34,832 bases of DNA from JAKAGZ01 sp035266865. Its GTDB lineage: Bacteria > Bacteroidota > Ignavibacteria > Ignavibacteriales > Ignavibacteriaceae. Within the stretch, counting starts at the first letter, position 1; every line of letters starts with the position of its first letter. The stretch is taken from positions 1 to 34,832 of the forward strand of contig DATFMR010000115.1 in NCBI GenBank assembly GCA_035266865.1, read 5' to 3'. Below are positions 31,394-34,832 of this stretch, piece by piece. The position numbers were made by a program, and so were the translations under genes. Below the pieces are notes generated by a model that had not been told where the DNA came from, made no database searches, and saw only the letters and a program-made list of their open reading frames with translations.

Positions 31394-32263
31394 TTAATAT
31401 TTCCACCTTTTATGCATCCAGAGCCACTGCTCAGGATATCTTCTTATTAATTCTTCCAGGTTCGCCAGATATCTTCTACAAATTTCTTTGATTTTTTCAT
31501 CTTCACTATCAGGAAGATCTTCAATTTTCAGCTCTGAAAAAACAACTTTGTAACTATAATCTGGTTGCCTGATAGAAAAAGATAAAACGATATCAGCGCC
31601 TGATTTTAACGCCAGAACAGCGGGGCCTTCGTATACTGATGACGACCTACCCATAAAATTTATCCGGGGCCCATCAGGATTTCCGCGCTGATCAGCAGCC
31701 ATTGCGACAAATTTGTTTTCTTTTAGTGCACTATAAATTTTTCTGATTGAAACTCCAAGCGGAATTACAGGATTCCCCCACTTTGCTCTTGTCTTATTTA
31801 AAAAGTCCGTAACGTAGGTATTTCTTTGTGGTTTTATCATTAAATAGAATGGTATATTTAATTGAAGAGCAAGTGAAGCTGCAAGATATTCCCAATTGCC
31901 GAAGTGAGCTGTCAAAATAATCACTCCCTTGCTCTCAGCTTTTTTCTTAGACACCACGTCAATGTTAACACATTTCAGGGAATTTATCATTTTTTCTTTA
32001 GTTATATGAGGTACATAAAGAGTCTCAATTAATGTAATTGCAAAGCTCCTGTATGTAGCAAATGCAATTTTATGGATTTTTTTTTCAGAATAATTAGGAA
32101 ATGCTCCTTTTAGATTATCAATTGTCACCTTTTTTCTAATAGGAATTAGAAAATAAAAAAAAGCAGCTAATAATGTTGACAATTTCCTAGAAAAATTTAG
32201 CCCAAGGATTTTTGTAAGATAGCTGAACCCTAAAAATATGATATATTCTATTTCATTTTTCAT
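31394..32263 (-). CDS. LpxL/HtrB-type lipid A acyltransferase family protein
   Basis: A 289-residue membrane-bound acyltransferase of the LpxL/LpxM (HtrB) family, expected to move a secondary acyl chain onto a lipid A precursor. The catalytic H-x4-E motif is His120...Glu125 in TAHFGNWEYLAAS. MIKPQRNTYVTDFLNKTR (about 153-170), AADQRGNPDGPRINFMG and the C-terminal YPEQWLWMHKRWK are canonical. An N-terminal hydrophobic segment (about 8-42) anchors it. As the first gene of the long unit, it sits behind a TATAAT element. It indicates a Gram-negative outer membrane with lipid A-like lipid. Confidence 0.93.
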   Translation of the reverse strand: MKNEIEYIIFLGFSYLTKILGLNFSRKLSTLLAAFFYFLIPIRKKVTIDNLKGAFPNYSEKKIHKIAFATYRSFAITLIETLYVPHITKEKMINSLKCVNIDVVSKKKAESKGVIILTAHFGNWEYLAASLALQLNIPFYLMIKPQRNTYVTDFLNKTRAKWGNPVIPLGVSIRKIYSALKENKFVAMAADQRGNPDGPRINFMGRSSSVYEGPAVLALKSGADIVLSFSIRQPDYSYKVVFSELKIEDLPDSEDEKIKEICRRYLANLEELIRRYPEQWLWMHKRWKY

Positions 32264-32285
32264 TGTTTTAGTATAATGAGAAAAG

Positions 32286-32291
32286 ATTATA
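32286..32291 (-). promoter_or_regulatory. Possible -10 element upstream of the acyltransferase gene
   Basis: TATAAT on the minus strand 22 bases before the ATG, immediately after TATCTTTG, which matches the Bacteroidota-type TAnnTTTG element. No convincing -35 is visible, so the exact promoter class is open. Confidence 0.35.
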
Positions 32292-32350
32292 ACAAAGATA
32301 CTTAAAAAATAATTATGGCTTAATTTTCATTATGAAATAGTTTAAAATAA

Positions 32351-32376
32351 AAAACAGCCTTTTAGGCTGTTTTTTA
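32351..32376 (-). terminator. Rho-independent terminator after the GWxTD gene
   Basis: AAAACAGCCT (32351-32360) and AGGCTGTTTT (32364-32373) form a perfect stem with a three-base loop and T runs on both strands. It lies about 33 bases past the stop of the GWxTD gene and before the acyltransferase promoter region. Confidence 0.9.
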
Positions 32377-32408
32377 TTGCATAAGCTAAATTTTTTAATG
32401 CTTGTTAA

Positions 32409-33782
32409 TTAAAACATTGTTGTAATTCTTTCCTTCCAGTTTGGATCATTCAACTCACCCCGTTTAGTAGAAGATAAAAGTATGTAATTTGAAAATCCCG
32501 TAATATCACCGAAAACAAACTCAACACCACTTTCTATTTCATTATACTTCCAGATTTCATACGGGCGTGAATTACTTTCACTTGGATGTCTATCAATTTC
32601 AGATGGTTCCCCATATTGTATGTATACTCTTCCTCTGTCTGTTTTCCAGCCAGCCATTCCTATATTTTTATATTTTTCATTTGCAATTTTAACCCTGTTC
32701 ATATAATCGGTAAAATTATAATGAATATCGTTTTCTGTCGTATCGTTTTCTATTTTATTCCAGAACCTATATAAATATTCTCTTTTTCCATCAAGGGTAT
32801 GAATTCTTTCAAATTGATCCCGTTCATCTTTAGAGGCAATGTACGATGACTTCTTAAAATATTCATCACATTCTTCGTTCGATATAAAAGCAAATTGACT
32901 GCTCAAAACATCACCAGATCCCTGAGATGCAACAATTGTATCTTTTACTTGTGGATTAAATATGAAGAATTCTTTCTGGATACCGGCTAAACTATTAGCT
33001 TCATTAAGTAAAACTAAATGAAATATATATTTGCCGCTTGAAAATTTAGTAACATTTATAGTACCCACATCCACCATGGCTGTCTGATTGCCGGGAAGGT
33101 TTTTTACACGCGAAAATACGGGTTTCCCCTGAGAATTTAGAATTACAGTTTGAATTTTAAGAGGAGCATTTTCATCAATTTTATCTGCATTATAAATTTC
33201 CTGGTAATAAAATATTACAGGGTCACTTTCTCCGAATATATTAATTGGGTGTGGTAAAACCTCTAATGTGTTTTTATAAAATATAGACTTATTGTCATCA
33301 CTCTTTTTGATACTTGATGCTAACTCAACATCACTCAAAACAATTGAATCCCGTGTAAAAGGTTTAACAACTAAAGGAAATGCAATTTCTTTTTTTGTCT
33401 TTTCGTTATTTAAATCGGAACCAACAAATTTACAGGAATAATTTCCTGAAGGGATTACAAATCCAACCACACCAATTAAATCTTTTTGCATGTTTACATC
33501 AGATGTATCCTTAAATTGGTTTGGTATTTTCCACGATTTATTTATAAAATCTTCTTTTGTTCCTTTGTTTTTAATTTCAATATGCAATATACCGTCCACC
33601 TGAAAAACATTATCTTTTTTCACAAAAGCCAGTTGACTCTGAGGAAAAGAATAATAGAACTCTACATAACTTGAGCTATCATTATATTTATATCTAGAAT
33701 AATCAACATTAAAATTGAATTTGCTTTGCGCAGTTATTAAAAGAAACGGAATAATAACAAAAATAAAAATGAGTTTTTTCAT
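32409..33782 (-). CDS. Secreted GWxTD-domain protein
   Basis: A 457-residue exported protein. The ATG at 33782 begins a clear signal peptide (MKKLIFIFVIIPFLLITAQS); the reading frame runs 45 codons further upstream, but that part starts in a hairpin and has no signal-like character. The middle is made of strand-rich segments with Asn/Lys-rich linkers. The C-terminal quarter carries the GWxTD domain: GWKTDRGRVYIQYGEPSEID (378-397), then PYEIWKYNEIESGVEFVFGD. The domain is common in Bacteroidota, Ignavibacteriota and Acidobacteriota and has no proven function. The gene stands alone between a predicted promoter and a terminator. Confidence 0.88.
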   Translation of the reverse strand: MKKLIFIFVIIPFLLITAQSKFNFNVDYSRYKYNDSSSYVEFYYSFPQSQLAFVKKDNVFQVDGILHIEIKNKGTKEDFINKSWKIPNQFKDTSDVNMQKDLIGVVGFVIPSGNYSCKFVGSDLNNEKTKKEIAFPLVVKPFTRDSIVLSDVELASSIKKSDDNKSIFYKNTLEVLPHPINIFGESDPVIFYYQEIYNADKIDENAPLKIQTVILNSQGKPVFSRVKNLPGNQTAMVDVGTINVTKFSSGKYIFHLVLLNEANSLAGIQKEFFIFNPQVKDTIVASQGSGDVLSSQFAFISNEECDEYFKKSSYIASKDERDQFERIHTLDGKREYLYRFWNKIENDTTENDIHYNFTDYMNRVKIANEKYKNIGMAGWKTDRGRVYIQYGEPSEIDRHPSESNSRPYEIWKYNEIESGVEFVFGDITGFSNYILLSSTKRGELNDPNWKERITTMF

Positions 33783-33790
33783 GGTTTTCC

Positions 33791-33819
33791 AGTATAAAAA
33801 TTTAATAAATTGCAGACAA
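33791..33819 (-). promoter_or_regulatory. Predicted promoter of the GWxTD gene, possibly leaderless
   Basis: TTGTCT (33814-33819), a 17-base spacer and TATACT (33791-33796) on the minus strand. Only eight bases separate the -10 from the ATG, so transcription would start at or next to the start codon. Confidence 0.45.
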
Positions 33820-33892
33820 TTATGGTTATTATCTGACATCCTGAGCAATAATATAAAACAATCAATTCTTATTTTCCACATATGAATTTTAA

Positions 33893-33917
33893 TTGCCCCA
33901 CAACTAAGTTGGGGCAA
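33893..33917 (-). terminator. Hairpin after the long-form serA
   Basis: TTGCCCCA and TGGGGCAA form an eight-base GC-rich stem around a nine-base loop. It lies 15 bases past the serA stop. The following run on the minus strand (TTAAAATTC) is poor in T, so it may be a weak terminator. Confidence 0.6.
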
Positions 33918-33931
33918 AAATGAATGATCAT

Positions 33932-34832
33932 TTAAATAATTGCAAGTAAAGAATTTTCTACACCTTTTATTTGGGATATGCTCAAAAGGATGCTTTTATC
34001 AACGGTATTGTCAACACTTACAACAGTTAAAGCTTTTTTGCCAATCCCCAATCTGCCTAGAGAAAGTCCGGCAATATTTATATCGGCATCAGCCAGAATT
34101 TTACCAACAGCCGCCAGTACTCCGGGTTTATCAACATTTGTATAGAAAATCATATTTCCTTCAGGCTTCATTTCCAGGTGAAATTCATCTACCTGGATAA
34201 TTCTTATTTCGGCATTTCCAAGCACGGTACCCGCAATTATTTTTTTGCCTTCTTCAGTAATGAACTCAACTTTTAAAGAGTTTTTATAATCAGTATCGGT
34301 TTCTGATTTTGTTTCATTTAAACCAATACCTAACTCCTTTGAAAAGTATGGTGCATTAATAAAATTAACATTTTCAGTTAATGTCTTTGACAAAAATCCT
34401 TTCATTACGGCAGTGGACAATAAATTCATTGAAGTGTGAAGAATTTCACCTGAATAATTTAAGTTAACTTGCTTTAACTGCCCCGATAACATTTGTGCAC
34501 TAAGGCTTCCTAAAATTTCACCTAACTTTACATATTCACTTATTTCTTTATTGCTTCCGGCAGCAATAGCAGAAGCATTAATAATTCCGGTAGGTGTTTT
34601 CCCAGAAAACAATTCGGCTATCTGCTCAGCAATTTGAATTGCAACTTTTATTTGTGCTTCTTCAGTTGATGCGCCAAGGTGCGGAGTGCACACGACTTTT
34701 GGGTGATTCAATAATTCATTACTAACGTCGGGTGGTTCAGTTTCATAAACATCAAAAGCGGCTGATGAAACTTTCCCTGAATTAAGAGCAGCCAGTAATT
34801 CTATTTCATTGATAATTCCACCTCGCGCGCAA
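33932..34832 (-). CDS. serA: D-3-phosphoglycerate dehydrogenase, long form, 5' part missing
   Basis: The reading frame is open to the right edge; 299 residues of the C-terminal part are present. It begins in the NAD-binding domain with CARGGIINEIE, containing the catalytic Arg, followed by DVYETEPP with the catalytic Glu and VCTPHLGASTEEAQ with the catalytic His. Then comes an intervening ASB-like domain (about 90-220 of the fragment) and a C-terminal ACT domain (YTNVDKPGVLAAVGKILADA). This is the type of about 525 residues that makes 3-phosphohydroxypyruvate, the first step of serine synthesis. It is the ordinary SerA; the shorter homologue at 12274-13464 is distinct. Confidence 0.93.
   Translation of the reverse strand, partial: CARGGIINEIELLAALNSGKVSSAAFDVYETEPPDVSNELLNHPKVVCTPHLGASTEEAQIKVAIQIAEQIAELFSGKTPTGIINASAIAAGSNKEISEYVKLGEILGSLSAQMLSGQLKQVNLNYSGEILHTSMNLLSTAVMKGFLSKTLTENVNFINAPYFSKELGIGLNETKSETDTDYKNSLKVEFITEEGKKIIAGTVLGNAEIRIIQVDEFHLEMKPEGNMIFYTNVDKPGVLAAVGKILADADINIAGLSLGRLGIGKKALTVVSVDNTVDKSILLSISQIKGVENSLLAII

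Noticed and set aside
33783..33917. 45-codon upstream extension of the GWxTD gene from a TTG at 33917
   Set aside because: The extension begins inside a GC-rich hairpin after serA, overlaps the predicted promoter, and would bury a clear signal peptide in the interior.
1..34832. CRISPR array, insertion sequence, prophage, tRNA or SRP RNA
   Set aside because: No regular direct repeats with spacers, no transposase or integrase gene, no terminal repeats, and no cloverleaf-like segment was recognised in the intergenic regions.

Overview
The window is AT-rich and densely coding. It looks like a chromosome segment from a member of the FCB superphylum, most likely Ignavibacteriota or a close relative. 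This is inferred from gene content: a long SecA with an N-terminal insertion and a C-terminal zinc tail, an F-type ATP synthase operon that lacks the beta and epsilon genes, a bactofilin next to an M23 peptidase, a GWxTD-domain protein, a propeller/Y_Y_Y sensor kinase and TPR lipoproteins. I have no 16S gene or database search to confirm it. No tRNA, rRNA, CRISPR array, insertion sequence or prophage was recognised, and no gene-free stretch exceeds 300 bases.

Layout. (1) Positions 1-7014, minus strand: secA, glnB (PII), a large TPR lipoprotein, mtgA (peptidoglycan glycosyltransferase) and the start of an AlbA_2-type protein cut by the left edge; spacing suggests one operon. (2) 7186-8711, minus: a TPR lipoprotein and a DUF3467 protein, ending in a clear terminator. 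(3) 8971-13464, plus: adenosine deaminase, an unrecognised small protein and urocanate hydratase, closed by a strong terminator, followed by a 396-residue phosphoglycerate-dehydrogenase-like protein with an ACT domain. (4) 13505-14672, minus: a divergent MqnA-like protein and a 66-residue protein with a possible HTH. (5) 14816-19163, minus: a pilin-like protein behind a textbook sigma-70 promoter, a 1046-residue sensor kinase with a periplasmic propeller, and a NarL-type response regulator.

(6) 19392-32263, minus: 18 tightly spaced or overlapping genes with no obvious internal terminator. Order of transcription: LpxL-like acyltransferase, heptosyltransferase, TsaC/Sua5, M23 peptidase, bactofilin, AtpZ, AtpI-like, atpB-E-F-H-A-G, ffh, rpsP, khpA, rimM, trmD, rplS, then a rho-independent terminator. 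Envelope building, cell-shape machinery, energy conversion, membrane targeting and translation therefore share one potential transcription unit, although internal promoters are likely. (7) 32409-34832, minus: a GWxTD-domain protein with its own promoter and terminator, and the 3' part of a long-form serA cut by the right edge.

Most of the window is housekeeping. The parts most worth a second look are the pilin-like/sensor/regulator stretch (14472-19286), the divergent MqnA-like protein, the bactofilin-M23-ATP synthase linkage, and several dyad-symmetric elements in leaders (secA, pilin-like gene, sensor kinase, MqnA-like gene). I did not find anything I can firmly call a new system.
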